A stretch of DNA of 64,000 nt from an uncultured Eubacteriales bacterium (GTDB lineage: Bacteria > Bacillota > Clostridia > Christensenellales > Aristaeellaceae). Below the pieces are notes generated by a model. The model was not told the origin of the DNA, did no database searches, and saw only the letters and a program-made list of their open reading frames with translations. The translations under genes and the position numbers were made by a program. The stretch lies in the NCBI GenBank assembly GCA_900318145.1, contig ONJM01000001.1:124001-188000 (forward strand), read 5' to 3'. Shown here piece after piece: positions 32,744-41,197 of this stretch (position 1 is the first letter of the stretch; every line of letters starts with the position of its first letter).

Positions 32744-33619
32744 ATGCCAGGATTGATCATTGACAGGGATGATGTGTGTTTATATGTTACAGAAAAATGT
32801 AATTCAAACTGCATCATGTGCCCAATGAGTCTGGATTGTCGCAAGCGTGGATCGGAAATGAGCACAGAAGAGTGGGAACACTTTGAAGAGATGATACCTG
32901 ACAATGTGTCTCATTTTACTATTACAGGTGGAGAACCATTTCTACATTACCCAAAATTGTTTCCTATACTGAAGAAAATAAATCAGTTGTATCCGGATGC
33001 AGAAGTATTAATTCTAACCAATGGTAGAGCTTTGGCTATTCCAGCAATAATGGAATCACTATCTGCATTGATTACACAAAGATATTGTTTTGCGATTCCA
33101 ATCCATGGTTCAAAAGAAACAATACATGATGATATTACGTCTTCTCCTGGAAGCTTTAGACAGTCAATTATTGCATTAAAACATTTAAGTGAAACAAGTG
33201 CAAGGACTGAAGTGCGTATTGTTGGTCATTTACTAAATATTGAAGACATAAACGATACTTATTATATGATATGCGGACTAAAAGCAAGGATTGACGTAAT
33301 TAACTTAATCGCTATGGAAATGACAGGATGTGCTGCGCGCAATCGAAAAAAACTCTGGGTGAATTATGATATATTGTGCGATAAAGCAGAAAACGGTATT
33401 CGACAGGCAATATTGCATGGAATAGATACTGGATTATATAATTTTCCATTATGTCAAGTGCCAGAGCACTTATGGCCGATGATTAAGCATAGCATTACGG
33501 CATCGAAAATTATGTACCCGAAAAAATGTGAAGAATGCAAGAAAAAAGATGCTTGTGGTGGTATGTTTTATTCCACTTGTTTGCTAAATTTATGCACTAT
33601 AAAACCTTTTAGAGGGTGA
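32744..33619 (+). CDS. Radical SAM enzyme, HxsC-like
   Basis: 291 residues starting 4 bases after the A24 peptidase stop. The [4Fe-4S] cluster motif is TEKCNSNCIMCPMS with Cys19, Cys23 and Cys26, followed by ITGGEPFLHYPKL, the SAM-binding GGE motif, and VLILTNGRAL. The C terminus has YPKKCEECKKKDACGGMF, an auxiliary Cys cluster. This matches the HxsC branch of His-Xaa-Ser maturases. It should generate a 5'-deoxyadenosyl radical to modify the precursor peptide; the chemistry is not predictable from sequence. Confidence 0.85.
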   Translation: MPGLIIDRDDVCLYVTEKCNSNCIMCPMSLDCRKRGSEMSTEEWEHFEEMIPDNVSHFTITGGEPFLHYPKLFPILKKINQLYPDAEVLILTNGRALAIPAIMESLSALITQRYCFAIPIHGSKETIHDDITSSPGSFRQSIIALKHLSETSARTEVRIVGHLLNIEDINDTYYMICGLKARIDVINLIAMEMTGCAARNRKKLWVNYDILCDKAENGIRQAILHGIDTGLYNFPLCQVPEHLWPMIKHSITASKIMYPKKCEECKKKDACGGMFYSTCLLNLCTIKPFRG

Positions 33620-33623
33620 GAAA

Positions 33624-35009
33624 ATGTTAGGACATTTTTATTTTGGCAAATTCAAAGATGGTATCTTATTAACAGGAGATACTGGACGCTGGCATTTTCT
33701 AAGTGAGAAAGATTTTAATTCGTTTGTTAATGATAGCACTCCGAAAGACACACAACAATATCAATTGCTTGAGGCAGATCATTTTTGTTATCATGGATCT
33801 GAAGAAGCCTTCATTCAAGAAAACAAATATGACATTCAAACAGCAAATAGTTATCTGTTTGAGGCAACATCTCTTTTCATTTTCGCAGTTACAAATGAAT
33901 GCAACAATAAATGTATTTATTGTCAGGCAAATGGAGGCGGTCAACTAAAAAAAATGACAAAAGAAGTTGCAGAAGCCGCGATTCGACAGATAGAAAAAAC
34001 ACCAGCAAGAGTTATAACAATCGAATTTCAGGGCGGAGAACCATTGATGAATTTCCCCATTGTCCAATATATTGTGCTTAATGCACAGAAACTTCTTCCA
34101 AAGAAGGAAATACAGTTCACTATAGTTTCTAATCTTTCTTTAATAACAGACGAAATAGCTAGCTTTTTTCGAGATTACAAAGTTTCAGTCTCCACATCTC
34201 TTGATGGTGATAAAAAATTACATGATTATAACCGACCAGCCGCAGATAAAACAAGCTCATATGAAAGCATGCTAAAAGGGAAACAAATCTTAGAAAGCTA
34301 TGGTATAAAAACTGGTGCGATTCAGACAACAACAGCTCAGGCATTGAGTTGCCCGGAAACAATAATACATTCATATGCGGATTTAGGATATAATCAAGTT
34401 TTTCTCAGGCCCCTAACCCGGCTGGGTTCAGCTGCGAGGCGATGGAATGAAATCGGATATACTCCAACACAGTATTTGGCTTTTTACAGAAAAGCCTTGG
34501 AAGAGATTATTCGTATAAATCTGAATGGAACTCCAATGGTTGAGTATCATGCGGCGCTTCTACTTTCTAAGATCATGAATGGAAAAGCTGTTAATTATAT
34601 GGAATTGAGGTCTCCCTGTGGTGCGGGTGTGGGACAGATTGCCATCACAGCAAATGGAAATGTATATACATGTGACGAGGGAAGAATGATTGCCGAAATG
34701 GGGGATGAAGCATTCTTGCTTGGTAATGTTTTTCAGAACGGTTATGAAGAATGGATGAATTCATCCTGCTGTAAAGCGGTGTGTTCGGCGTCTTTACTGG
34801 AAACATTACCTGGATGTTGTGATTGTGTATATAAACCATATTGTGGAGTATGCCCAGTTGTAAACTATGCAATTAATGGAAGTATAACCAAGATTTCAAA
34901 GGATCGCTGTGCAATATATAAAGGAATACTAGATGTGCTTTTCGATTATCTGATAGAAGGAAAAAAAGAAATACTTCATCTTTTTCAATCTTGGAGCAAA
35001 AGTATATAA
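33624..35009 (+). CDS. Radical SAM/SPASM enzyme, HxsB-like
   Basis: 461 residues, 4 bases after HxsC-like. An N-terminal 85-residue domain (FYFGKFKDGILLTGDTGRWHFL) may be a peptide-recognition element. The SAM cluster motif is TNECNNKCIYCQANGG with Cys93, 97 and 100, then EFQGGEPLMNF. The SPASM region carries SPCGAGVGQIAITANG, CDEGRM and a Cys-rich stretch CCDCVYKPYCGVCPV with binding of auxiliary Fe-S clusters. This is the pattern of the HxsB maturase. Last gene of the operon; a 219-base A+T-rich gap follows with no clear terminator. Confidence 0.88.
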   Translation: MLGHFYFGKFKDGILLTGDTGRWHFLSEKDFNSFVNDSTPKDTQQYQLLEADHFCYHGSEEAFIQENKYDIQTANSYLFEATSLFIFAVTNECNNKCIYCQANGGGQLKKMTKEVAEAAIRQIEKTPARVITIEFQGGEPLMNFPIVQYIVLNAQKLLPKKEIQFTIVSNLSLITDEIASFFRDYKVSVSTSLDGDKKLHDYNRPAADKTSSYESMLKGKQILESYGIKTGAIQTTTAQALSCPETIIHSYADLGYNQVFLRPLTRLGSAARRWNEIGYTPTQYLAFYRKALEEIIRINLNGTPMVEYHAALLLSKIMNGKAVNYMELRSPCGAGVGQIAITANGNVYTCDEGRMIAEMGDEAFLLGNVFQNGYEEWMNSSCCKAVCSASLLETLPGCCDCVYKPYCGVCPVVNYAINGSITKISKDRCAIYKGILDVLFDYLIEGKKEILHLFQSWSKSI

Positions 35010-35228
35010 ATAGTATTTGCTGACGGAACAAAAAACATAGAAAAGTCAACGTGTTGAGGCCATACATAGTGTAATAATGAGTGTAAGGGCAGATGACGAA
35101 AAACAACGTTTTCAGGGAGAAAACTTTCACCTACAGGAGGGCCAGAACATGCACAAGCGGCATACCGAACGGGAATATTGATTATGTAAAGTTGATTTTT
35201 ATTTTCTTTGATATTCTTGCCGCACTGG

Positions 35229-35837
35229 ATGAAGTTTATGATGAACTGGAGAAAAGACACATTAAGTTTCTATAATCAGAACTCAGATGAATTTGTGTCC
35301 GGAACGCTGGCTGCGGATATGAGTGACGCAAGATCCCGGTTTGTTTCACGGCTGCCTTTGAAAGCGCTGATTCTGGACTTCGGCTGCGGTTCGGGGCGGG
35401 ACACGAAGGCGTTTCTGGATGCCGGATATCAGGTTGAGGCAACGGATGGCTCGGAAGAATTGTGCGAAAGAGCTTCCGCGTATACCGGCATTCAGGTGAA
35501 AAGGATGCTGTTTCAGGACCTGGATGCTGTTGACAGGTATGACGGAATCTGGGCCTGCGCTTCTGTGCTTCATCTGCCTGCAGAAGAATTGAAGACAGTG
35601 ATCGGGAAGATCGCGGTCGCGCTGAAGCGGAACGGCGTGTTGTATGTATCCTTTAAATACGGAGAGTATGAAGGGATGCGGAAAGGAAGATATTTTACGG
35701 ACTTCACAGAGGAAAAGCTGAGGACATTCTGGGAGTCATTTCCGTCACTGCAAATTGTTGAAACATGGATTACAGAGGACGTCCGCCCGGACAGAAAGGA
35801 TGAGAAATGGATAAGCCTTTTGGCCCGGCGGGTCTAG
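35229..35837 (+). CDS. Class I SAM-dependent methyltransferase
   Basis: About 202 residues. Start uncertain: ATG at 35229, 35238 and 35241 are all in frame with weak ribosome binding sites. Motif I ILDFGCGSGRDTKAFL, the acidic VEATDGSEELCERA, motif III-like YDGIWACASVLHLP and a late VLYVSFKYGE show the methyltransf_11/25 type that acts on small molecules. It overlaps the HNH gene by 31 bases and is clearly cotranscribed with it. G+C content returns to the core-genome level here. Confidence 0.82.
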   Translation: MKFMMNWRKDTLSFYNQNSDEFVSGTLAADMSDARSRFVSRLPLKALILDFGCGSGRDTKAFLDAGYQVEATDGSEELCERASAYTGIQVKRMLFQDLDAVDRYDGIWACASVLHLPAEELKTVIGKIAVALKRNGVLYVSFKYGEYEGMRKGRYFTDFTEEKLRTFWESFPSLQIVETWITEDVRPDRKDEKWISLLARRV

Positions 35838-36976
35838 AGATTGACTCAGCATATTACAATACGCTGGATATCCGCAGCTTTTTGCTCATGCTTAAGGATC
35901 CGTCCTACTGCTATAAATTCTACTGGCTGGAAGCTATCGTCAATTTAATTTCTGAAGGGATTACGGAAACAACCTTTAATGAAATCATTGATGAGATGAT
36001 CTGCAACGCGTGGTATTCAGTACGGGAGTTTCATATTCATCTGAGCGGACTGGGACCGGACGGGGAAGTCCGGGATGGCCTGGAACGCGCGGTGCTGAAA
36101 CTGGCCGCAATCAGTGAACTGGCGTCCGGTGCGTCAAAGGTGGAGATCCGGAATGCCATCCGCCTGCATGACGGGGAACTTCGTAAATTCAAGGAACAGC
36201 TGACAAATATGGTCCCGTACCGGGCAATGGCAGGCTTTTTCGCGAACGCGGGCTTGGAAAGTGTTCCGTGGGAGTCCGTTGTCAAAATGCGGGAAACGAT
36301 CTCATCTTTCAGTTATGAGATCACCGCTCTGCCTTATACACTGGGGTCAAACAGCAAACTGGCAAAGGAAGTGCGTTTTCATCCGGACTGGGTGAAAATG
36401 ATACAGGATTATACAGTATCCATTCTCGGATGGATTCAGTTTGAAAAAGTAAAATGGCTGCAGAACAACAATCCGGAGGTCCCGGGACTGGCATTCAAGC
36501 TGCTTCCTATGGATGAGAAAATGCGGAAACTGGGGAAAGTCCGGGATTTATGGGAGGGTGTGCTGGCTGTCAGGAGCGTTTCAGATGTTTTCACCGGAAA
36601 ACCGATCATTCCGAAGCAATATGATATCGACCATTTTATTCCCTGGTCGTTTGTGATGAACGACGAACTCTGGAATCTTATGCCGATGGATTCATCCCTT
36701 AATTCATCCAAAAGCAACCGCCTTCCGCAGTGGGATCCGTTCTTCCGAAGGTTTTCGGATAATCAGTACATTCTTTACAGAGCGATTTATGAACTGCCGG
36801 GAATCCATAAGCTGTATGAGCAATGCTGGCGGGACAATCTGCATTCCATCTGGGCGGGGCAGGAACTATACAGGCCGGGGAATTCGATGGAAGAGTTTGA
36901 CGCTGTCCTGAGTAAAAACATGCGGCCTGTCTATGATTCGGCAATGCGGCAGGGGTATGAGGTCTGGAGATTCTAA
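35807..36976 (+). CDS. HNH-endonuclease-domain protein
   Basis: 389 residues. The C-terminal third contains YDIDHFIPWSFVMNDELWNLMPMD followed by SSLNSSKSNRLP near 273-305. This is a beta-beta-alpha-metal HNH nuclease core (D-H, N, K). The N-terminal 250 residues are helical and unassigned. The ATG overlaps the methyltransferase by 31 bases, so the two are a unit. The methyltransferase is not of DNA type by motif, so this is not a classic restriction-modification pair; a defence function is plausible but unproven. Confidence 0.8.
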   Translation: MDKPFGPAGLEIDSAYYNTLDIRSFLLMLKDPSYCYKFYWLEAIVNLISEGITETTFNEIIDEMICNAWYSVREFHIHLSGLGPDGEVRDGLERAVLKLAAISELASGASKVEIRNAIRLHDGELRKFKEQLTNMVPYRAMAGFFANAGLESVPWESVVKMRETISSFSYEITALPYTLGSNSKLAKEVRFHPDWVKMIQDYTVSILGWIQFEKVKWLQNNNPEVPGLAFKLLPMDEKMRKLGKVRDLWEGVLAVRSVSDVFTGKPIIPKQYDIDHFIPWSFVMNDELWNLMPMDSSLNSSKSNRLPQWDPFFRRFSDNQYILYRAIYELPGIHKLYEQCWRDNLHSIWAGQELYRPGNSMEEFDAVLSKNMRPVYDSAMRQGYEVWRF

Positions 36977-37054
36977 GGAGAAGTAATAAAATAAACGTTA
37001 CAAGATTCTGGTTACGTTTTCAAAGCCAAAATATATGACCGAGGAGGATGGAGA

Positions 37055-38551
37055 ATGTTCCTTTCCAAATCCGGCTATGTAAGAGTATGGAGCTGCCCCA
37101 AAGGTGCGTGGATCAACAAGTATCACCCGGAGGCGGTCCCGCGGGACGAGAGCAGGCAGGCCCGGTTCCGGCAGGGAGACGAGGTCGGGGACCTGGCCCG
37201 GGGACTGTTCGGCCCATATGTGAACGTAACCGCCGAAAAAGAGGACGGGCAGCTCGACCTGGCGCAGATGATTGAGAACACCCGGACGGAAATGGAGAAA
37301 GGTACGGAGGTTATCTGCGAGGCGGCTTTCTCCTATGAGGGCCTGTACTGCGCCGTGGACCTCCTGAAAAGGGACGGGGACGGCTGGGCAATCTATGAGG
37401 TCAAGAGCTCCTCGGACGGAACGCAGGACAAATATGTCGCGGACGTGTCCTACCAGAAATACGTGCTGGAGCACTGCGGAATAAAGGTCACCGGCGTATA
37501 CCTTGTCAGCATCAATACGGATTATGTGCTGGGCCCGGAAGGCCTGGACATTCATGAATTCTTCCGGTTCAATGACCTGACGGAACAGGCGTCCCGGGAA
37601 CAGGCAGCGACGGTGCCCGGGATGCTCGAAACGGCCGAGCGGGTGCTGGGAAGCGGGGAGGAACCGGCGGTTGAACTGACGGAAGTATGCAGGGACTGCG
37701 AGTTCTTTTCCTGGTGTACGCGGGAGCTTCCTGTTCCCAATGTGTTTCAGCTTTACCGGCTGTCGAAGAAAAAGATGGTTGAGTACTACCGGCAGGGGCT
37801 GGTCACCTATGAGCAGCTGGAAAAGGCAAAGGTCATCAAAAACGCCACGCAGCTGCGGCAGATGGATTACTGGCTGCGGGATAAGGGCGTGTACGCGGAA
37901 AGGGAACCGCTGAAGGCTTTTCTGGGCACGCTGACGTATCCGCTGTATTTCCTGGATTTTGAAACCATGATGCCGGCGGTGCCGTTCTGCGTCGGGACGC
38001 GTCCGTTCACGCAGATTCCGTTCCAGTATTCCCTGCATTTCATCGAAAAGGAAGGCGGGGCGCTGCAGCACAGGGAATTCCTGGCGGAGAGCGGGAAGGA
38101 TCCCCGGCGGGCAATCGCGGAGGCACTGTGCGGGGATATCCCGGCGGACGCCTGCGTGACAGCGTTCAACAAGCGGTTTGAATGCGGCAGACTCCGGGAG
38201 CTGGCAGATACTTTTCCGGACCTGGCGGACCACCTGAACGCCATTGCCGACCACATCGCTGACCTGCTGGATCCGTTCCAGAAGGGATGGTATTACCGGA
38301 AGGAGATCGGCGGAAGCTTCTCCATCAAGAGCGTGCTGCCGGCAATCTGCCCGGATGATCCGGAACTGGACTACCATGAGCTGGAGGGCGTGCACAATGG
38401 AACGGAAGCCATGAGCGTCTTCCCGATGATCAGGGACATGGAACCGGCGGAGCAGGAACGGACGAGAAGGAACCTGCTGGCTTACTGCCGGCTGGATACG
38501 CTGGCCATGGTGAAGGTGTGGGAGGAACTGAAGCGGGCGGCGGGGCTCTGA
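37055..38551 (+). CDS. DUF2779 nuclease (Cas4-like PD-(D/E)xK plus DEDD-type exonuclease region)
   Basis: 498 residues with GGAGGATGG before ATG 37055. Residues 1-225 resemble Cas4/RecB nucleases: WSCPKGAWINKY (first Cys near 14), CAVDLLKRDGDGWAIYEVKSSS with the E-x-K active site near 120, and VCRDCEFFSWC (three Cys near 212-221), which together could hold a [4Fe-4S] cluster. Residues about 295-495 match DUF2779: YFLDFETMMPAVP, FNKRFECGRL and YCRLDTLAMVKVW, with DEDD-type acidic residues. It should act on DNA or RNA ends. It follows the HNH gene and carries its own terminator. Confidence 0.85.
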   Translation: MFLSKSGYVRVWSCPKGAWINKYHPEAVPRDESRQARFRQGDEVGDLARGLFGPYVNVTAEKEDGQLDLAQMIENTRTEMEKGTEVICEAAFSYEGLYCAVDLLKRDGDGWAIYEVKSSSDGTQDKYVADVSYQKYVLEHCGIKVTGVYLVSINTDYVLGPEGLDIHEFFRFNDLTEQASREQAATVPGMLETAERVLGSGEEPAVELTEVCRDCEFFSWCTRELPVPNVFQLYRLSKKKMVEYYRQGLVTYEQLEKAKVIKNATQLRQMDYWLRDKGVYAEREPLKAFLGTLTYPLYFLDFETMMPAVPFCVGTRPFTQIPFQYSLHFIEKEGGALQHREFLAESGKDPRRAIAEALCGDIPADACVTAFNKRFECGRLRELADTFPDLADHLNAIADHIADLLDPFQKGWYYRKEIGGSFSIKSVLPAICPDDPELDYHELEGVHNGTEAMSVFPMIRDMEPAEQERTRRNLLAYCRLDTLAMVKVWEELKRAAGL

Positions 38552-38575
38552 TGCCTCGATATTACAGGTTTTCTG

Positions 38576-38604
38576 ATGTGCCGGCCATCGTCCGGCACAT
38601 TTTT
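38576..38604 (+). terminator. Terminator of the DUF2779 gene
   Basis: ATGTGCCGG (38576-38584) pairs perfectly with CCGGCACAT (38592-38600), 7-base loop, then TTTT. The rest of the 38552-38868 gap is A+T-richer and probably holds the promoter of the following peptide gene, but no clean -35/-10 pair is seen. Confidence 0.88.
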
Positions 38605-38868
38605 GCGGGTTCTGTTACTGTTCGCGGTTCCTGAAAGAGGGATAAAAGAAAAAGCCGGAAATGATTTCACAGCATACAGTTCCGAATGCGGCGAAGGATA
38701 AAAGTATGATATAACCGAAGACAGGATGGGATATTTTGGTACAATGGAATAATTTTACAAATTTCTGCTGACATCCTCCGAGGCCTGGGCGTATATACAG
38801 GTGTTCCGGGAAACAACCGGGACGGAAAATATAAAGTAAGATGCTCACGGAGCAGGGAGGATAAGGAA

Positions 38869-39102
38869 ATGAAGGAACTGAACATTGCGGAAATGGAAAA
38901 TGTGAACGGCGGCGTCGACTGGAACAAGGTTTTCGGATTCGGCTGGACGAGCGGCATGGGAGCGGCGGCGCTTACATCGGTTGCGATCTGCGCCCTGAGC
39001 GGCCCCATTGGCTGGGGTGCGCTGGCAGTGATAGGAGGCGTCGGCGCGGGGGCTGCCGCTGTAGGCGGAGGCATTACGGCAGCGGTGACAGCGAACGACT
39101 GA
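38869..39102 (+). CDS. Double-glycine leader bacteriocin-like peptide
   Basis: 77 residues; GGGAGG lies 10 bases before ATG 38869. The leader is MKELNIAEMENVNGG, a textbook double-glycine motif. The core VDWNKVFGFGWTSGMG is followed by Gly/Ala-rich hydrophobic sequence (GPIGWGALAVIGGVGAGAAAVGGG) ending ITAAVTAND, a probable membrane-active class II peptide. It stands alone, with its own terminator. It shares leader type with peptides at 15209, 17213 and 17534 although it lies 21 kb away; no C39 transporter is in the window. Confidence 0.85.
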   Translation: MKELNIAEMENVNGGVDWNKVFGFGWTSGMGAAALTSVAICALSGPIGWGALAVIGGVGAGAAAVGGGITAAVTAND

Positions 39103-39133
39103 GCCTGCCGGCACAGAACTTCGGGATATACAG

Positions 39134-39164
39134 AGAGGGCAGAGGGATCTGCCTTCTTTTTTTT
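39134..39164 (+). terminator. Terminator of the 38869 peptide
   Basis: AGAGGGCAG (39134-39142) pairs with CTGCCTTCT (39149-39157) with one wobble; TTTTTTT follows. Confidence 0.9.
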
Positions 39165-39195
39165 CGGATCCCGGATATGTGATGCTGAGAAAACT

Positions 39196-39222
39196 CCGCA
39201 TCTTTTTTTGTAGGATATAAGT
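39196..39222 (+). promoter_or_regulatory. GCATC-T(7) element, copy 3
   Basis: CCGCATCTTTTTTTGTAGG then ATATAAG, preceded by GATGCTGAG. Same layout as the elements near 8595, 17893 and 47488: a GATGC/GCATC pairing, a T-run and a TA-rich -10-like segment before a gene. Confidence 0.4.
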
Positions 39223-39256
39223 GAACGATGAGAAGTGACAAAGGAGGAAACGGATT

Positions 39257-39697
39257 ATGAAGGAAATGGCGGAGCTTGCAGAAAGGGCCGTGGAGGCGGC
39301 GAGGATCTGGGAACTGGATCTGGATTATTCCGCAGAGAGCCTGGAGGCGGTGGACGCGCTTGCGCAGATGATCTGGCAGCAGCACAGGAACAATCCGCTG
39401 CCGGAGCATATGCTTCTCAGCGTTGCTAATCTCTACGGCGCTTACCTGGGAGAGGTGCTGCTGCGGTGCGGCCTGAAGGATCTGGATTTCGCCTGGACGA
39501 AGAATGAGGAGGGCGAGATCGGAATCGGGAAGGAGGATTTCTGGGCGGCACCGGTCTCGAAGGTGTACAAACGGATCACCCAGGGGCCGTATCATGATCT
39601 GACGGATTTCTTTGAGATCGTGTTCGGGATGGCCGTCGGGGCGGTGGATATGGATGATCCGAGGATACACATTCTGAGCGGGGAAGAAGCGGTATAA
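39257..39697 (+). CDS. Hypothetical protein (DUF3806-like)
   Basis: 146 residues, all-helical in outlook: LEAVDALAQMIWQQHRNNP then LLSVANLYGAYLGEVLLRCG, followed by a beta stretch DFAWTKNEEGEIGIG and helix DLTDFFEIVFGMAVG. The LYGAYLGE core resembles DUF3806-type proteins; this is a weak assignment. AAGGAGG precedes the ATG. A GCATC-T(7) element (39196-39215) lies just upstream. It is followed closely by a 60-residue membrane protein gene. Confidence 0.65.
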   Translation: MKEMAELAERAVEAARIWELDLDYSAESLEAVDALAQMIWQQHRNNPLPEHMLLSVANLYGAYLGEVLLRCGLKDLDFAWTKNEEGEIGIGKEDFWAAPVSKVYKRITQGPYHDLTDFFEIVFGMAVGAVDMDDPRIHILSGEEAV

Positions 39698-39765
39698 TCC
39701 GGACAGGGTGTTCCGGATGCCGGCCGGGTGCCGCGGATGACTGGGCAGAAGGAAGGAGAATGATC

Positions 39766-39945
39766 ATGAATATTATTATTTTCAGCGTCATTATGGCTGC
39801 TTTGTTCGCACTGGTGATGACAGTGAAATTTGCGTATGAGATGCATGCGAACAACGAGCGGATCCGGAAAGGGGAACCGCCGAAGAAGTACGGTGACGCG
39901 ACGGACATTGAGATCGTGGAAGTGATTGACTGGACCAGACGGTGA
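39766..39945 (+). CDS. Small single-pass membrane protein
   Basis: 59 residues from ATG 39766 (AAGGAG 7 bases upstream; ATG 39760 is in frame). An N-terminal helix NIIIFSVIMAALFALVMTVKF is followed by a charged cytosolic tail with RIRKGEPPKKYGDATDIEIVEVIDW. Type and function unknown. Confidence 0.6.
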   Translation: MNIIIFSVIMAALFALVMTVKFAYEMHANNERIRKGEPPKKYGDATDIEIVEVIDWTRR

Positions 39946-40138
39946 CGGCTGGCGGATTACCGGGAACAGAGCTGAAAACATTGTAAGAATCAACAGCCGG
40001 ATTCCGGTTGCGATGTATTCATAATTCAATTCACAATTGAATAATCCCGCTGCGATTCAACCGCTGTATGTTGGTGCTTTTTCGGTTCGCCTGATAAGAT
40101 AATCCTGCGCGGAAGAGGCGCGGAAAGGAGGTTCCGGT

Positions 40139-41080
40139 ATGCTGCGTGAGAATATGATGTGGTGGCTTCTGCGCGCCGCAATCAATGGCAACCGGCCCCA
40201 AATCATGACTCCTGAGGAAACAGAATTTTTTGAGTCGTATTATGCCGACATTCAGAAGGACAGGGCGGAAGGGGAATCATATGTTTACGATATTCCCACA
40301 AGTTATCCGGAACACGGGATTAATTTCTATGTGAAAGGTATTCCGGATGAGAAAAGCAAAGTGATCCTGGCTATAGAGAAGATTGTTGTGGATTTCTATG
40401 AAGCAGGAGGATTCTGGTTTGAAGACGGCATGGCGGAGCTTCTTCCGGCTGAACGGGAGGATGTGCTTGTTTTCGCGAGATACAGGTCCGACCGGATCTG
40501 GCTGCCTGTGAATGAGGAAACCGGGATACCGGAATACATCCGGTATATCGCGTATACGTTCACAGCCGGGCTGATTGAAAACTATGCCATGTGCGATGAT
40601 GGATCCTTCCCATTGATTGAGGACCTGATCAGCCGGACAATGGAGCTTGTGATTCTGAGATATTTTACGGAATACTGGGAAAAACTCAGCGGGAAAGTCC
40701 CCGGCGCGAATGATACTGACAGGGAAAGACTGAAAGTGCTGGTCTCCGCGACAGCAGCGGGAAGATTACCTTTGAAAGTCAGGGAAATCGGGACGGTTGA
40801 CTTTGACTCGCAAAAGACACAGCCGGTGTCCCGGCTGATCCGTTCCGCCGGAGAAAAGACCGTGAAGGAACGGCAGAAAGCCGCTGCCAGAATGGCTGAC
40901 CTGTTCCGGGAAGACGATCTGGAGCCGATGATCCGGATCAGGCAGTATTACACGAAGGACCGCCGGCTTATGGCTGACTGGATCAGGAAGAATTATCCGG
41001 AAAGCCAGCTTCTCGGGGAACTGATCCGCACAGCCGGAGAAAAGTCGGTTGCATTCTCTAAAAGTTGCATTATACTTTAA
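40139..41080 (+). CDS. Hypothetical protein
   Basis: 313 residues with an ideal ribosome binding site (AAAGGAGG). No signal peptide, membrane helix or family is recognised. The C-terminal third has two similar segments, VSRLIRSAGEKTVKERQKAA near 235 and LGELIRTAGEKSVAFSKSC near 295, a short internal repeat. The 3' end overlaps a start-like A+T-rich stretch before the next gene. Nothing in the neighbours indicates function. Confidence 0.65.
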   Translation: MLRENMMWWLLRAAINGNRPQIMTPEETEFFESYYADIQKDRAEGESYVYDIPTSYPEHGINFYVKGIPDEKSKVILAIEKIVVDFYEAGGFWFEDGMAELLPAEREDVLVFARYRSDRIWLPVNEETGIPEYIRYIAYTFTAGLIENYAMCDDGSFPLIEDLISRTMELVILRYFTEYWEKLSGKVPGANDTDRERLKVLVSATAAGRLPLKVREIGTVDFDSQKTQPVSRLIRSAGEKTVKERQKAAARMADLFREDDLEPMIRIRQYYTKDRRLMADWIRKNYPESQLLGELIRTAGEKSVAFSKSCIIL

Positions 41081-41197
41081 TACAGTGATTTGTATGATTA
41101 TGCTATAATATTTCAAAATAAAACAGGAGTATATGCTGATATCATCTTCCGGCTGATTTCGGGCATAAGTTATAACATATAACGAGGAGGCTGGTCT

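Noticed and set aside
35093-35275. 60-residue open frame ending DEVYDELEKRHIKFL
   Set aside because: It overlaps the methyltransferase start in another frame; start and first half lack coding character.
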